Origin: Thozetella sp. PMI_491
Taxonomy: Eukaryota; Ascomycota; Sordariomycetes; Chaetosphaeriales; Chaetosphaeriaceae
Assembly: GCA_021432635.1 (NCBI GenBank)
Contig: MU270024.1
Span: forward strand, 1,288,906-1,352,905
DNA: 64,000 bases
Direction of reading: 5' to 3'
The notes beneath the pieces were generated by a model that had not been told where the DNA came from, made no database searches, and saw only the letters and a list, made by a program, of their open reading frames with translations. The position numbers were made by a program, and so were the translations under genes. The first letter of the stretch is position 1; every line of letters starts with the position of its first letter. This document shows, one piece after another, positions 12,701-24,868 of this stretch.

Positions 12701-15169
12701 CGATGGAGCGAAGGAGGCGGAGGCTCTCGCCCCAAGCGCCCACAGCTGCGAGCCTTGTGCTGCCGAAGGCAGTTTCCACCCCATCGGTGAGGCGAGCTAG
12801 GCCCCGGGATCTTGCATTCCGATGCCATCCTGCTGGGCACTGCCCTCTCGCCTATCTCTGAGATGCGATCTTGGACGATGCCACGATGCGACGGCGCGAG
12901 AACCAGGTGAACAGCTGCCCGGAAGAGCGCGGCTCGGGATCGACGTTGCTTGAAGCGCGCACGTCGAGAGCCCAGGTTCGGGTTCCTTCCCCCCCCCCCC
13001 CTGGCGGCCTCCACCTCGGTGCCATCGCGGAGGCAGCCTTGGTGACGAGGGAACCAGGTGCGCGATGCTGACGGCGCTCGACGCAGGGTTGGAGTCGGCG
13101 CTTCGAGCCGTGTTTGCGCCTCCTCCTCCTGTCCCCTGCCTACCGAACCCTTCTCCGTCGCCTCTCAAAGCCCTCTCCACCCCTCCACGTGGACTGACGC
13201 CATAAACGGGCTTCCGTGTCACCCGTTATAGCAGCACAGCGCGCTGCACCTCGGCCGGTTCGCATCCAAAACTGGCCAAAAGTTCCCGCTCGCGCATGGC
13301 TGCCACCACGCACATCCCCTTAAGCAATTGCGCTGTGAGTAGGTCCAAATCTCACGAGATTGGTCCGAGGAACGAAGTTGGAAAGTAGGTTATATTGCCC
13401 GTACGAGCCGGATTCTGCCTTGACCTTGGCTCTCTTTCCCTCGCCCTTCTTGTGCGTCGATCCCCAGGACCTCGATGTGTGGTTGTGGCGTTCGATACGG
13501 CGCCCATGGTTGAAACACCGTGGGGCGCGCGGGGGGGCCGCCACGAAAATACTGCTCGGCCCCCTATCTCTCACCCTGGCGGGGGTGTTGGTCCTGGTCG
13601 ACTGTGGGGAGTCCACCACCACCGCGCCGCCGCCTGTCAGAACCCTCTCTTGCCCGATATGGCGCGTCTTTCTCCGACCACCAACTCGACCTAGCAGCCA
13701 GCCTTTCCTCCCATCTTCCTGCTGTCACAGCATACAGAGTAAGCTGATTCGCTTCGGGCCGTTCGGGAGAGGCCAATGGGCAACACAAGTATCCGCCAAG
13801 AGCTGAGCCCAACACAAGGCCACGGCGAATGCCGTCACCAGCCAATATCACATCACATGCAGCGATGTTCCTCTTCTCCTTGCTCCTTCCTTACCGGTGT
13901 CGACCAAGTCTGGGTCGCATCGACTGCTAGGATGTACTTCTGCTTAACCCTTTTCCTCGCGTCTTCGCTGAACGCGGGCGTCGGCCGCCGTCATGAATCA
14001 GCAACTCATCATCATGAGGCGTCGACGATGAGTTCAAAATAGCACAGGGCCACAGCTTGACCGCTCCCAACCGTTGTTTTTGAGCACTTTCGATGGCATT
14101 GATTGCCCTCAGTTCGGGTTCGAAACCATCGACTTTTCTCCGAGCGATCAAGAGAGCTGAACTCTCGATCCCGTGGCATGCCTTACCTCGGGGAATTTTT
14201 TTTTTCTGTGCTCCATTTAGCAGCCCGGCCGTGTCACCCTGTCGACCCGACTCATGGGAAGCGTGTGGTGTCACAATCTCTGAGCCGTCTCTATTTCCCT
14301 CCTGCCTCCTAACTTGGGCAATCTATCGCCAGCCGCGTCGTCGCGCTGCTCTATATTACTTTACAAATACTTGCTTCCGCGTCTAGAGCTTAAATCTCGG
14401 ATGGACGACGGCCCAGATGAAGCACAGGTACGCGAACTGCCGTGACACGCAACGATCTAAACAGTATTTCCCTGCCTGCGTCTATCGGGATCTCTACCTG
14501 AGAGCGCTTGTGTGCGCCGAGTCACGGGATCGTAGCAGGGCTACGCCTCTGGGCCAGGGCCGACGCCGTCCGGCGGCGCCGCGCACGAGGCTCCCACCCC
14601 CGAGCTCCGGACACCCTTCCCTGAACAAAAGTTCCTCTGGGGAGCATGGCAGCCAACATCACCGGCCCCCCTCCCATGCACTCCGGTGGCTGCATGCCAA
14701 CACGTGTCGGGCGAGCTCATCTCACCTTATTTTAACAGCATCTCTGCCGTGTCTCTTGCCCATACCGGCATAGTAGTGGCACCGATAGGGGCTTACAAGA
14801 AGGCTCTCGGGACCGTACCCAACCTGACACATTGCTGACGAAACCAACATCCTACGGTACGCTGTGTGATAGGGTCCGGGGCAGAATCCTTTAGAACGCG
14901 CTGATCGCATTGTATCTAGAACGAGGGTCTTCGGCCCACGATGGATGGTGTCTATCCAGCAAGCTTTGTACTATACTTGGCTTCGCTTTCGCCAAGACCG
15001 CCTCCGTATGCTCTAATCTTGTCTCTCCATCCAATCGTCCCCAGCGGACCACCGGGACGAGTTGGTTGATCGTCGGTAAGCTGTTCTCAAACAAAAGGGC
15101 TTGCCTGCACAAAGTTCACTACATGCCGCTTCCATTTCGGGAGTATTGAGTCACGACTAGTAAGCTCAA
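9783..15169. other. 5.4-kb GC-rich stretch without recognisable genes
   Basis: Open frames of 60-200 residues occur on both strands, as expected in GC-rich DNA. All are of low complexity (Arg, Pro, Ser, Gly rich), overlap each other and match no family I know. It contains the upstream region of the membrane protein gene starting at 9782 and the 3' flank of the S28 peptidase gene ending at 15170. A homopurine/homopyrimidine strip lies at about 9940-10180. An imperfect inverted repeat (GAGGTGTACCA against TGGTACCTC) lies at about 10400-10433. Long leader exons or a non-coding transcript cannot be excluded from sequence alone. Confidence 0.45.
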
Positions 15170-17060
15170 TCAGGACTCGCAAGCTTCGCCGCCCAAGTCG
15201 GCCCCGCGAGGAACCTTTGCTACGTTCTTGCTGTAGAACTCGCTCACCCACGTCTTCATCTGTGCCTGCAGCGCCGCTTGTATCTTCTTGACCTCGGGGT
15301 TGGAATCGCCGTTCTTCACTGCTAGGTCGTTGCAGTGTCTCCCTCCGGGAATCAGGAAGATGGGGGCCTGTGCGGTGCTCGTGAGTGGCCCGCCCGGCCG
15401 GAGCTCGCTCGAGACCGATGCCGAGCGCCAAGGGTCAAACTCGCTGGAAGCCATCAGCATACGCTCGAAAGAAGACGCCAGAAGAGGGATGCGTGCCCGT
15501 TCACCCATAGCAGTCTAGTCGTGTTGGTCTCTAGCCACCCGTCGGTCCACTTGTTGACGTCGTCTGCTGTCCTACCTGTACCCGACCCGAACGTGAGGTT
15601 GCCCTGCTTCGGGAACATGAGCCCGCATTGCCTCTGGTACCACTCGGCACTGACGTACCGAGACAAGATAGTCGTCTTGTTCTTCGGCGCGCCGCTGTGG
15701 GGCCGGATCGTGTTAGTCCCGGGCGCTTCTTCCTATACGGCGGGGGCTGGGGATGCGGGGCGCAACGGGCACAGCCCCTTTGTCTCGCACGACACTCACG
15801 TCTGCCAGTAGAAAAGTGGCTCGTTGCAGAGCAACCAGAACCATTGGCGCCCGACTGTGTTGTTGACGCTCATGTCAGTGTAGAACGGGCACGAGAGGTT
15901 GTACGTGTCGAAGCAGCCCACCGACTCCGGCTTGGACCATTCCGAGTACGAAAGGTTGGCGCAGGCTACGGCCAGGATCAGCACAATGCAGGGCGCGGGG
16001 GAGGATGCGCCAGACGCCACTCACTGTTCGGCAACGATTCGTACTTGAACCACTTGGCAAAGTTGGCCAGCGCCTTGTCGACGCCGATCCCGTCGGCCGG
16101 AACAGGCACACCCGTGCCGTTGCCGTACGAGTCGACCGGGACGCCCACCTTTCCGTTGCGCACGGCTCGGACGCCCTCAACGCTGTCGCACATCTGGAAG
16201 AAGTCGCTGTAGCCCGAGAAGAACTGCACGCTCTGCCACTCGCCCAACACGTTGCCGAACATGCCTGAAAAGTCGTCCGCGTGCTCCAGCTGCTCGGCGC
16301 CGAACAGCTTCTGCAGCGCCTTGATCTCGGTCGCGTTGCCGCGCTGGATCACCTCGTCGATGCGCTCGGCGATCCGGGCGAAGTCGGCGCTGCAGTTGCG
16401 CGGCATGCCGTTCTGGATGGGCAAGAAATAGCTCCAGAAGTCGTAGACGGCCTGCACTGGCGCACTGCTCGCGTGGTAGGCCCAGAAGGTGCCGGGGGCG
16501 AGCTTCGCCTGCCATGCGGCCAGGGCGCCGCTGTAGCTGCCGCCGACATTGACCCATGGCGCCTTTGGCGCGTTGGTCGCGCCCGTGGTGTCGAAAGGTA
16601 GCTTAACATTGCGGGCGAAGTGGTTCAGGTCGTGGACCGCGTTCTCGATGGTCAGGTGCTGCAGCGCCTTGGTGTCGAGAACCTTGTACGGCGAAGACTC
16701 GCCCCAGTAGCGGTGCTCCAGCAGGATGACGGCAGCTCCCACGGTCTGAGCGTAGTTGCCCAGGAGGGTCCGGTTGGTCAAATAAGCCTGGTACCCATCC
16801 GCCTCGACCTCACCCGGCGTGAACAAGATGACGGGCGATCCAGGGCCCTTGTAGAACTCGGTGTTGTACCAGTAGCGCTGGCTGAAGTTTCCGAGGGTCG
16901 CGTCAGCGTGACTGATGCGCTGCTGGAACGTGCCCGCGCTCGCAAGCACGGTGCCGACCCGGGCGGGCAGCGGCGGGAGGGGGTGGTGCAGACGGCCATG
17001 CGCCCCCGAGAGGACGGCCGCCGTGGCCGCAAACGCTGACGCTACGCCGGTTACCTTCAT
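15170..17060 (-). CDS. Secreted serine carboxypeptidase, peptidase family S28
   Basis: Four exons: 17060-16025, 15965-15800, 15694-15497 and 15443-15170, giving 557 residues. The first two introns are GT-AG. The third (15444-15496) is read as GC-AG, because only that junction restores the conserved WVNGEFDPWR. S28 enzymes remove residues after proline from peptide N- or C-termini. Visible features are an N-terminal signal peptide (residues 1 to about 22), the nucleophile Ser175 in GGSYSG, Asp470 in FDPWR and His503 in GGRHCNDL. Those three form the family's catalytic triad, in the right order and spacing. Several N-x-S/T sites fit secretion. Length is normal for fungal S28. It is probably an acid peptidase acting outside the cell. 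The gene is head-to-head with the complex I subunit gene at 18287, about 1.2 kb away. Confidence 0.9.
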
Positions 17061-18286
17061 GATGCGTACCGGGGGGGAGACGTAGGTCCTGCTGGGGATG
17101 ACCAGTGACTGCCCGGGACTGTCGGGAGCATGGCGACTTTAAGTTGCACAGCGCCGCCGGGCCAAGCAATTTATATCGAGCGGACCCTTTCGGGACGACG
17201 GCAGACCTTCAAGCCCCGTGATTTGAGAGCAGAGTTCTGCACGCGTGCGCTCCACTGATGGGCACGACTCCCGGCCATCCTACGGGATCTCCCTCCGCTG
17301 GGCTGTCCACGTATACGGTGTCCAGGTAAACAGTCCGCTAGACACCACTCCAGCAACTAGTGCTCTCAGAGGGATCGCCGTGGCACTCCTACTTTTTACG
17401 GGACCATTTTACACAGGTGCCCATCGCAGTGTGCGACTGTAACCTTGCGAGCCACGAGCGCCGAGGTGCGCTGCAAGGCAGACTCTCACCCCGCGTGGCG
17501 GCTAAGATCGCGCGGAGGTCGAGATCCCGGCAAGACCTGGGAGAGTGGCCGGTTAAAGCCATATCGCGCTGTGGACGGCTTGGGATGGCCGAGAAAATGG
17601 CCAACACTGGATTACGCCAGAGGGCCGGGCGAAAGAGTAAATCGGAGGCTCCCAGCTCCCTACATTGGGGCCCGGACCGGACATCTGCAGCTCTTATCGC
17701 GCCATTCACCCGTCCGTTGAGGATGAGAGGGGGCGGATGCAAAAGGGCAGAGGATCATCACCACGGAGAGCACCAAATTTCGCCATAAGTGGCTGATGAA
17801 GATGAGCTATGGCGCTGTTGGTGGCTAGAAGATGCGTTAAGCAGCTTAAAATTGTGTTGTAAGCCTGTCAATACCCCTTGAAGAGTTGAGAAAGATCATC
17901 CGGCAGCGACTCTGGATTGCTATTTATGTAGCCGTATCGCAGAACAACGCAAATTCTGCATTTATCAGTGCCACAACTCACAATGGCATCCTGGAAAGAC
18001 CTCCGCCTTAAATGCATGTATTCTACGCGATGGGAAGTCTATCGATGAGTTCAGACTAATTATAGCTCAGGTGCTCCTACCCCTTATCGCAAATGGTGGG
18101 ACAGCTCTATCAGTGGACTAGTCACGTGGCTTCCGCACAGACCATTCCGGCTCAAGCAGCAGTGGAGCTTTGTCTGCGATCCAACAAAGCTGCCCTCGTC
18201 GACGTCGGTCCCTAACACAATCGAACCCGACACCACACCCACGACATTCTCGCAATTGACGAAGCAGCCGCCCAATTGCTCCTAAG
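17061..18286. promoter_or_regulatory. Divergent intergenic region between S28 peptidase and NDUFB7 genes
   Basis: No coding sequence was recognised. The 1.2 kb lies between two divergently transcribed genes and must hold both promoters. No specific binding site is claimed. Confidence 0.5.
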
Positions 18287-18764
18287 ATGGCGTTAGGCGA
18301 ATCATCAGGCACTCCGCGGCGTGAGCCACCCTCTCCCCGCCGCACGATCTGCCTCACGAGACAGCGCTGACGAGGCAAAAAACAGAGGCGACCCGCGAGG
18401 AGATGCGAGATGCGAAGCTCCCCATGGCCTACCGAGACAGCTGCGCCCATCTCTTGATCCCCCTCAACCGGTGCCGTTACGAGACCTACTATCTCCCCTG
18501 GAAGTGCGAGGTACGAATGCGGCCGATTCCGCGCCCCCGGCGCTCCGTCCGGCCGACCCTGGACGGGGAGCGTCTGCAGACGCGGGATATCCGCCCCGTG
18601 ATGCTATTGCTAGTCAATTGGCCCCGTGCTAACCGTGGCGCTCTGCTTCCCTCCTCTAGGACGAGAGACATACCTACGAGAAGTGCCAATACGTCGAGTT
18701 CAAGAAGCGGGTCGCCAAGATGAACGAGCTCAGGGAAGCCAAGGCTGGTGAGAGGAGCAACTGA
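18287..18764 (+). CDS. Complex I subunit NDUFB7 (B18), twin CX9C protein
   Basis: Three exons: 18287-18320, 18386-18510 and 18660-18764, giving 87 residues. Intron 1 has a GTGAGC donor, a CTGAC branch site and a CAG acceptor. Intron 2 has a GCTAACC branch and a TAG acceptor. The core AYRDSCAHLLIPLNRCR and the ending KKRVAKMNELREAKAGERSN are the hallmark of NDUFB7, an accessory subunit of mitochondrial NADH:ubiquinone oxidoreductase facing the intermembrane space. The CHCH fold is visible as two CX9C pairs: Cys-AHLLIPLNR-Cys, and Cys-EDERHTYEK-Cys split by intron 2. The first exon is only 34 nt. Its ATG was chosen because it gives a short N-terminus joined in frame to the conserved ATRxEMRDAKLP segment. 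The gene converges on the CLC gene, with 152 bp between stops. Confidence 0.93.
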
Positions 18765-18916
18765 ACGCACATTCCCAGAGGGGAAATACGGGGAGTGCCA
18801 GCGGTCGCCGTGTACAAATAGACGAGAGGTCAAAGGGTAGAAGGCCGCATTGGGCCCCGTTTGCTGAAGGTTAAAAATACAAGCAAATTCCAACGCATCT
18901 CGCGCGCTACGATGTG

Positions 18917-21226
18917 CTACCGCAGCCCGTCGAGGTAGCTAACAAGCCTCTTCTTAATGACGACCCCCAGAACTCTAGCAGTCTCCTCCTCGACGATGAT
19001 CATATACCGGAGGCCGAGCTTGCCGAACATCTCGACGGCATATTCGAGAGGTGCCTTGGCGACGACCATGAGCGGGCTACGGTCTATGAACTCGGAAACA
19101 ACGCCGTGCAGGAGGTCGATCCGTCCGTCCGCATCCTCCCCTTCCGTCTGACTCGCGGCGTGCAGGACGAACTCTAGCTCGGCCTCGGGTAGGTAGCCGT
19201 GGCAGATACCCTGTTCGTTGACGAGCACCAGCCCGGCGTCCATCAGGCCGCGAGCCTTCAGCCGGGCCAGCTTCTCGCGCAACTGTGACTTAGCTACTTT
19301 GTATTCAGGCCCGGTGTACACTGTGATCTCCTCCATGGTTTCGTAAGGCGGCATGAGAGCCTCTACCGTGGCCATGCCCATGGCTCCACGCAGCGCTCGC
19401 ACCCGGCCCAGCGCGTGCTCCGCATCTAGGAATGGATGCCCCAGCAGGTGCTGCGACAAGTCGTACACGCCGTCTGCGCTGATGGCGTCGGCCACCCACT
19501 TAGCGGTGAGGATGGCGACCATGAAGGGCGGGATGAAGTTCACCTCTCCCGTCAGCTCGAACATGACGACGGCGAGGCTGACCGTCATCCGGCTGACGCC
19601 TGCTAGGAATGCGGCCGACCCTACCATGGCGAAGATGCCTGGTGAGATGCCAGGCACGACCTGCCCGACCATGCGGCCAAAGAGAGCGCCGGCGTCCAGC
19701 GCGGGGATAATCACGCCCGAGGGCACCTTGCAGCCAAATGTGATGATGGTGAGCAGCAGCTTGACGAGCGTCCCTGAGATGAGCCACGCGTAGTATGTGC
19801 CTCGGCCACCGGTGCCCGCCTCCTGCTCGCATATCCAGCTGCCTTGGCCGCTCTTGCAATCAACTAGCAGCTTCTCCATCACGATATCCCCGGTCTCTCG
19901 GATGAGAGGATTGGGGTACTGCAGCAGGGCCGTCGCCAGCACCACGATGGCCACCTCCAGGACGGGACTCCTCTTGACCAGCGGGAGCTGGCGGAAGAAC
20001 TTGGACCAGAGGAAATTCGCCTTACAGAAGACGCCGCCGAACAGGCCGCCGCAGACACCCAGGAAGACGAAGACAGCATAGTGGACGACATCGTAGTCCA
20101 CGCCGTAGTTGGTCTCGAACAGCACGAGTTTGCCTGTGCCAGTCGGGTTAAGTTCCTTGAGAGCAGCGGCGGCAACAAGCGAGCATAGGAAGGCCTTCCA
20201 GAGCACGCGGCGGGGAAAATATGTACTGATCTCCTCGTAACTGAACAGCACGCCGCCGATGGGTGCGCCGAAGGCGACCGATAGGCCCGCGGAGCACGCC
20301 ACGCTTAGCATCTCTCGCATCTTGGCTTGGTTGTGCGCGTATTTCGGCAAGAGGCGCGCGACTAGGTAGCCCAGGCACGTGGAGATATGGACAAACGGTC
20401 CTTCCTTCCCGAGGCACATTCCCGTTGCGACCGCGAACGTTGACCCGACCGCTTTAACCAGCAGGATCTTGAAGTCCAGAAAGTGCGGGATGACAAAGCC
20501 GGACAAGATCGTCTTGATCTCAGGGATTCCAGAGCCCGCCGCCATATACATGGCCTTCCCCGTCGCAGTCTCGGTGTACTGCGGGGTGTCTCCGTCGCCC
20601 CAGCTGTTGTCTAGGTCCAAGCTGACAGCAGGCAGATTCGTCCTGGTCGTCATCGTGACCGTTGCCGCGAGCAGGCCGAACAGCAACGCAAATCCGACGT
20701 ACGCCCCATACGCCGGACCAAACCCGTCAGACCACGCCCGCCAACGCACACAAGGTTGCTCATCCTGCGGACAGCAGGCCTTGCGACTCAGCCAGATGTT
20801 AGTTTCGCAGTATCCCTCCTTCCAGTCGGCCACCGTTGCGACGCTCACGTCCACCACAAAGGCCACCGCCGCCGTCAGGGCGCCGATGACGAAAGCCGCG
20901 AGCCAGCCCTGTGCCGCATCCCACCACTGGGCCGCGCGGCCTCGGATTCCGCCCCAGAGACGGGACTGGACGTGCGCCCTGCGCACGTTATCCTTGACCA
21001 AGTCGTGCAGCCAGTCGATGGTGGTGTAGTCGTTGTACGGCAGCCGCTCTCCGACGTAGCTGCCCAAGAGAGCGCGCTCATCCTTGGAGACCTGCGAGTC
21101 GAGCAGCGACTCTATGTCACCGTCGTACGGTTGCTGAAGCAAGCTGAGGCTGGAATGGCGCCGGGGGATGGGCATCAGGAGGGGGGTCCCCTCGGAGGAG
21201 GGTGGATGGGGGCTAGGCAACGCCAT
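18917..21226 (-). CDS. CLC-family chloride channel/H+-Cl- exchanger with CBS domains
   Basis: An uninterrupted 769-residue frame. CLC proteins move chloride, often in exchange for protons, and the fungal endomembrane members (yeast Gef1 type) acidify Golgi and vacuole compartments. Signature segments appear in order: GSGIPEIK at 231-238, GKEGPFVHIS at 273-282 with gating Glu275, and APIGGVLFSYEE at 321-332 with a proton-path glutamate. GVIIPALDAGALFGR follows, then about 10-11 hydrophobic helices in all. The last roughly 160 residues hold a pair of CBS-type regulatory domains. The glutamate pair suggests an exchanger rather than a pure channel. The start has an acceptable hydrophilic N-terminal tail and there is no sign of an upstream exon. 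Confidence 0.93.
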   Translation of the reverse strand: MALPSPHPPSSEGTPLLMPIPRRHSSLSLLQQPYDGDIESLLDSQVSKDERALLGSYVGERLPYNDYTTIDWLHDLVKDNVRRAHVQSRLWGGIRGRAAQWWDAAQGWLAAFVIGALTAAVAFVVDVSVATVADWKEGYCETNIWLSRKACCPQDEQPCVRWRAWSDGFGPAYGAYVGFALLFGLLAATVTMTTRTNLPAVSLDLDNSWGDGDTPQYTETATGKAMYMAAGSGIPEIKTILSGFVIPHFLDFKILLVKAVGSTFAVATGMCLGKEGPFVHISTCLGYLVARLLPKYAHNQAKMREMLSVACSAGLSVAFGAPIGGVLFSYEEISTYFPRRVLWKAFLCSLVAAAALKELNPTGTGKLVLFETNYGVDYDVVHYAVFVFLGVCGGLFGGVFCKANFLWSKFFRQLPLVKRSPVLEVAIVVLATALLQYPNPLIRETGDIVMEKLLVDCKSGQGSWICEQEAGTGGRGTYYAWLISGTLVKLLLTIITFGCKVPSGVIIPALDAGALFGRMVGQVVPGISPGIFAMVGSAAFLAGVSRMTVSLAVVMFELTGEVNFIPPFMVAILTAKWVADAISADGVYDLSQHLLGHPFLDAEHALGRVRALRGAMGMATVEALMPPYETMEEITVYTGPEYKVAKSQLREKLARLKARGLMDAGLVLVNEQGICHGYLPEAELEFVLHAASQTEGEDADGRIDLLHGVVSEFIDRSPLMVVAKAPLEYAVEMFGKLGLRYMIIVEEETARVLGVVIKKRLVSYLDGLR

Positions 21227-22126
21227 GGCGGTGGAACGTTACGGTTCGCTGAGACTCCCGAGCATCGCTTAGGCGAAACTACGTGCCCCTGCGCGCGACG
21301 ACGTGGTACGCGAGATGGTGAAGCGGTCGGCACGGTGAGGCGGGGCGGGGATCGTTCAGCCAGAGTCACAGCAGAGACACCAGGAAGAAGCCGGCGGCGA
21401 CGGCGGCTGCCCATAAGGGCAGGCCTGCGCCTTGGCACTAGAGCGCCCCCTGGGGGCCGGCATGCACGACGGACACGACCCGCGACGCCTATCAGGCAAG
21501 CGACGGTAAAGGGGGGGGGGTCGGAGGGTGGTGACTGACATCATTCTGCCGGGTCATGAGATAAGAGAGATAAGACAGACACCTGGTGCGCTGGTCGAAG
21601 GGTACCACATTACAGCTTCTCGTCACCATTGCCCAATTCGGTCCATAAACCAAGACTGCGCATTATTTGTTACATTCTATAGAGAGAGGTGACGTGTGGG
21701 TTACAGCGTCCATTTCCGCGGGGGGTACCCAGGTGAACTGAGCGAGGTAGGTTGAAGCTACACGCTCATGTCACGGGCCAAGACCCGGCGACCACACCGA
21801 GCTCAACAGAATTGGGGTTAGCGCTGAATTACGTCCCCGGCGGCTCGCACGTCTCCCTCATTGGATAAGGCGATTTTGAGAATGCTCTCTGCACGGCAAA
21901 TGACTGGGGAGGGAGAAATTAGATGTGATGATTATATTAGCGATATTAGGCTGGCTACTATATCCCAAGCGAGACGATCGCCGCGGTCTGCTATGATACA
22001 TCCCCTATGCCCATGTTCCTTTTTTTTTTTTTTTTTTTTTTTAAATCATGCTCAAGGCTAGAAGAAGCAAAACCCCAACGCCATGCTCTAATCATTCATA
22101 TAGCGGCCCGTTCTGGACCAAGAGCC
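21227..22126. promoter_or_regulatory. CLC upstream region and 3' flank of Crh gene
   Basis: No gene was recognised. It contains the promoter side of the CLC gene and the 3' flank of the Crh-type gene that ends at 22127. A 23-base T run lies at 22020-22042. Confidence 0.5.
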
Positions 22127-23342
22127 TTAGAGGAGAAGGTGTGCAAGAAGAAGAGCGACCAGCCCAGCCGGCGCGGACATGGCCGAGGCGGCGTTGGGCT
22201 TCGTGGTATCTGCGGGCTTCCCCGACGTGTCGGTGTTCGAAGCACCCCCGGTTCCATTGGACGACTTGGTGACGCTGGTGCTGATGGTTGTCGAGGCGCT
22301 GGTCCCGGAAGGGTTGGACGGCCCGCTCGACGTGACCGTGGTCGCTATCGACGAAGTCGTCGTCGACGCAGCCGAGCTGGACGCGGCGCTGCTGGTGCTA
22401 GACTGAGCCGGCGGGTCGGGGAGCTTGCCCTCCTTGCCGCCCTGGACCTTGATGGACTTCCAGGTGCCGGAGTGGTCGCCGTAGCTGTACTCGGTGGCAC
22501 CCTGTATGCCGGCGCCGTAGTCGGTCAGCTTGATGCTCTTGTAGATGGCGGAGAACGGGCCCTTGGACCAGTCGACCGGGCCGCCTGCCCAAGTCTTCGT
22601 CCCGTCCGGCATATCCGCACCGCCGCCGACCCAGGTACCGAGGCGGACCTGCGCAGGCGTCTGTGGCCATGTCGCGCCATCGTTGGCCTCCTTGGGTGTG
22701 GCCATGCGGACGACCTGGCCGTCGATCGAGAACGTGAGGTAATCGGGCGTCCAGTCGAGCGTGTAGGTGTGGATGTCCGTCATGGGGTTGTAGGAGACGT
22801 TGATCCGGTCCGAGTGCGTGTAGTCGTTGACGCCCTTGGAGTAGAAGTTGGTCTCGGCCACGCTCTGGTGAGAGCCGACAAATTCCCAGTCGATCTCGTC
22901 GCGGTCGTCGGACTGGAGCACGATGCTCGTAATGATGCCTTGGCCGGGGGCGGCCTGCAGCGTCACCTCGACCTTGCCGAAGAAGAGGTAGTTCTTCGAA
23001 ATCAGTCTAGGCGCGTCGCTGTCCGCGTTCATGGTAAAGTGTGCCCCGGACTTGTCAAACGACACCATCTCAGTCTTGTACTTGATGCCATCGTCTATCT
23101 CCCAAAAGCTCTCGAGGTCCTTGAGTGAGGTTGCAGTGGTAAAGTCAAACGAAGCATCACCACCGAAGGCCGGGTCGTGGGCGCATGCTATAGGAAAATT
23201 AGTGGCTGTCAACCGGTGTAGGGGTTGCTCAGGGGTCCTGACTGTCTTTGACTAGTGGGTCGCAGAGCGTAGTTGTCTGGCCTAGGGCAACCGACGACAG
23301 CCCTAGGAGAGCAACTGCACTTATGAGAGTTGTGCGAGTCAT
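22127..23342 (-). CDS. Crh-type cell-wall glycosidase/transglycosylase, GH16, GPI-anchored
   Basis: Two exons: 23342-23243 and 23187-22127, giving 386 residues. The 55-bp intron (GTCAGG donor, CTATAG acceptor) splits the codon before the Cys of TCAHDPAFG. Exon 1 supplies a signal peptide ending near VALG followed by QTTTLCDP, the usual mature N-terminus of Crh proteins. Crh enzymes link chitin to beta-1,6/1,3-glucan in the wall. The GH16 catalytic motif DEIDWEFVG is present, with nucleophile Glu131, Asp133 and acid/base Glu135. A Ser/Thr-rich region (about residues 290-365) and a hydrophobic C-terminal tail ending AGLVALLLAHLLL fit a GPI signal. All expected parts are present and nothing suggests decay. 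Confidence 0.93.
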
Positions 23343-24868
23343 TTTGAAAGGTTGCGTGTGCAGAGCGATCTAAACACTATGATATCTGATGAGCAGGTCA
23401 AAGAGATGACCAGCATCCTCCAACCTCTCCTGTGTTGCCCCTTTATAGCCCAACTGGGCTGGACCCGACTTAGTTGCCGCCTACTATGCATCGTATTGGT
23501 CCTCCGGACATAGGTCGTGCTGGTCGGACCTAGGTCCTTCATACTGCTAATTAGAGCTTACTCTTTAGGTACACGAATTTTTTTTCTCGTATCCCAGGCA
23601 AATAGTGGCGCAGGGATGACACCCAACGACTCACTGCAATTTAGCCGACCCAATGAGGGTTTGCGCCGACCTATGCAGTTGCTTTCTGGAAACGGCGCAG
23701 AGGATTGTTCCGGAATCACCACCAAGCGCATAAACTGACAACAAGGACCTTTTGTGCAGCAGATGTGACTGTTACGCCTCACTGCGCCTGAATAAATTAA
23801 GATTAGAGTCCTCACCGGCCACCCGAACAATCGGGACCACACACAAAGAGCTTTTCTGAAAATCGACGCTATGGTTTCCCATGAGCCGTGAGGTTCCCCC
23901 GGGCCAAGGCTCTTTGTGCGCTGCCGGCCGTGTTGAGACACGTGGGAATCGGGTCTCGCTGAAACATGACAGAGGCACGAGGAAGATTCTTTCCTTTCGA
24001 AGGCAGCCTTGTTTCTTCTTCCAAGTCCTGGCATATCAGGTAGCTTCCCTCTCGGCCGAGTACGGAAACCCTGTGGGGGAGGTTGCAGTCAGAGCCTCGC
24101 GGATGAAGCCGGGGCACAAAACCCTCAGGCTGCCGTGGGGGCGGTCGGACAGCTGCGCACGGTCGACAGTCAAGCGGCCAGAGCCTCCTCCGATCGCCGG
24201 CGAGTTTCTGAGATTTTTTTCCCTTTTGTGCGCAAGCGCCATCGCATTTCTTATTCGACTGGTAGGCTCGGGGCCGGCCAGCACATCTGCATGTCTGTAG
24301 AGGGTTCGCCCTCCGCCCCCGTGTCGCACGGCGCTAGGTCTTGACGTCAAGCCACCCTCCTCAGGCTAACGTATTCTAGAACGGTTTCGACGGTACACTT
24401 TCGCCTCTACGCCAGCAAATGAAACGGCGTTGCAACTCTCTTGTGGTTTTCCTTCTCCCATGCCCTATTGTTCAGGTCTTTGTGCGGCCGGCCCCTGCTC
24501 CCCGGTCTGTGGCTCCCGGTGGCTGCAGGAAATTGGAGGTGAGAAACATGGCTTGCGAACAAAGAACGGGAACAGCGGGGGGCTGCGAGTTCACAAACAA
24601 CCCAGGGTAGATGGGAACAACAATGGTGAACATCCTTATGTCTCAGAGAGGGCGAGATCCCTTGAAATCACAACGCCACCGTCCCTCAGCCCAACTACAC
24701 TTCCGGTCTTCACCCTCATCCTCGGGCTATATCTCCAGCAGGACGCCGTCCACCGGACAGGAAATCCTGCTCTCGCACCAAAGCAACGCAGACACCCACA
24801 ACACTTCCGACGAATTCACCATTCGTCTCCACCATCACCCGAACGCAGCTATTCACCCTACCGCCATC
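23343..24868. other. Intergenic, no gene seen
   Basis: Upstream region of the Crh-type gene and of the small gene at 24869. The frames here are short and unlike proteins. The pyrimidine-rich leader at about 24640-24860 would suit the promoter or 5' UTR of the small plus-strand gene. Confidence 0.5.

Noticed and set aside
10674..14386. Several 80-200 residue frames on both strands in the GC-rich gap
   Set aside because: Mutually overlapping, low-complexity, no domain, no sensible splice structure.
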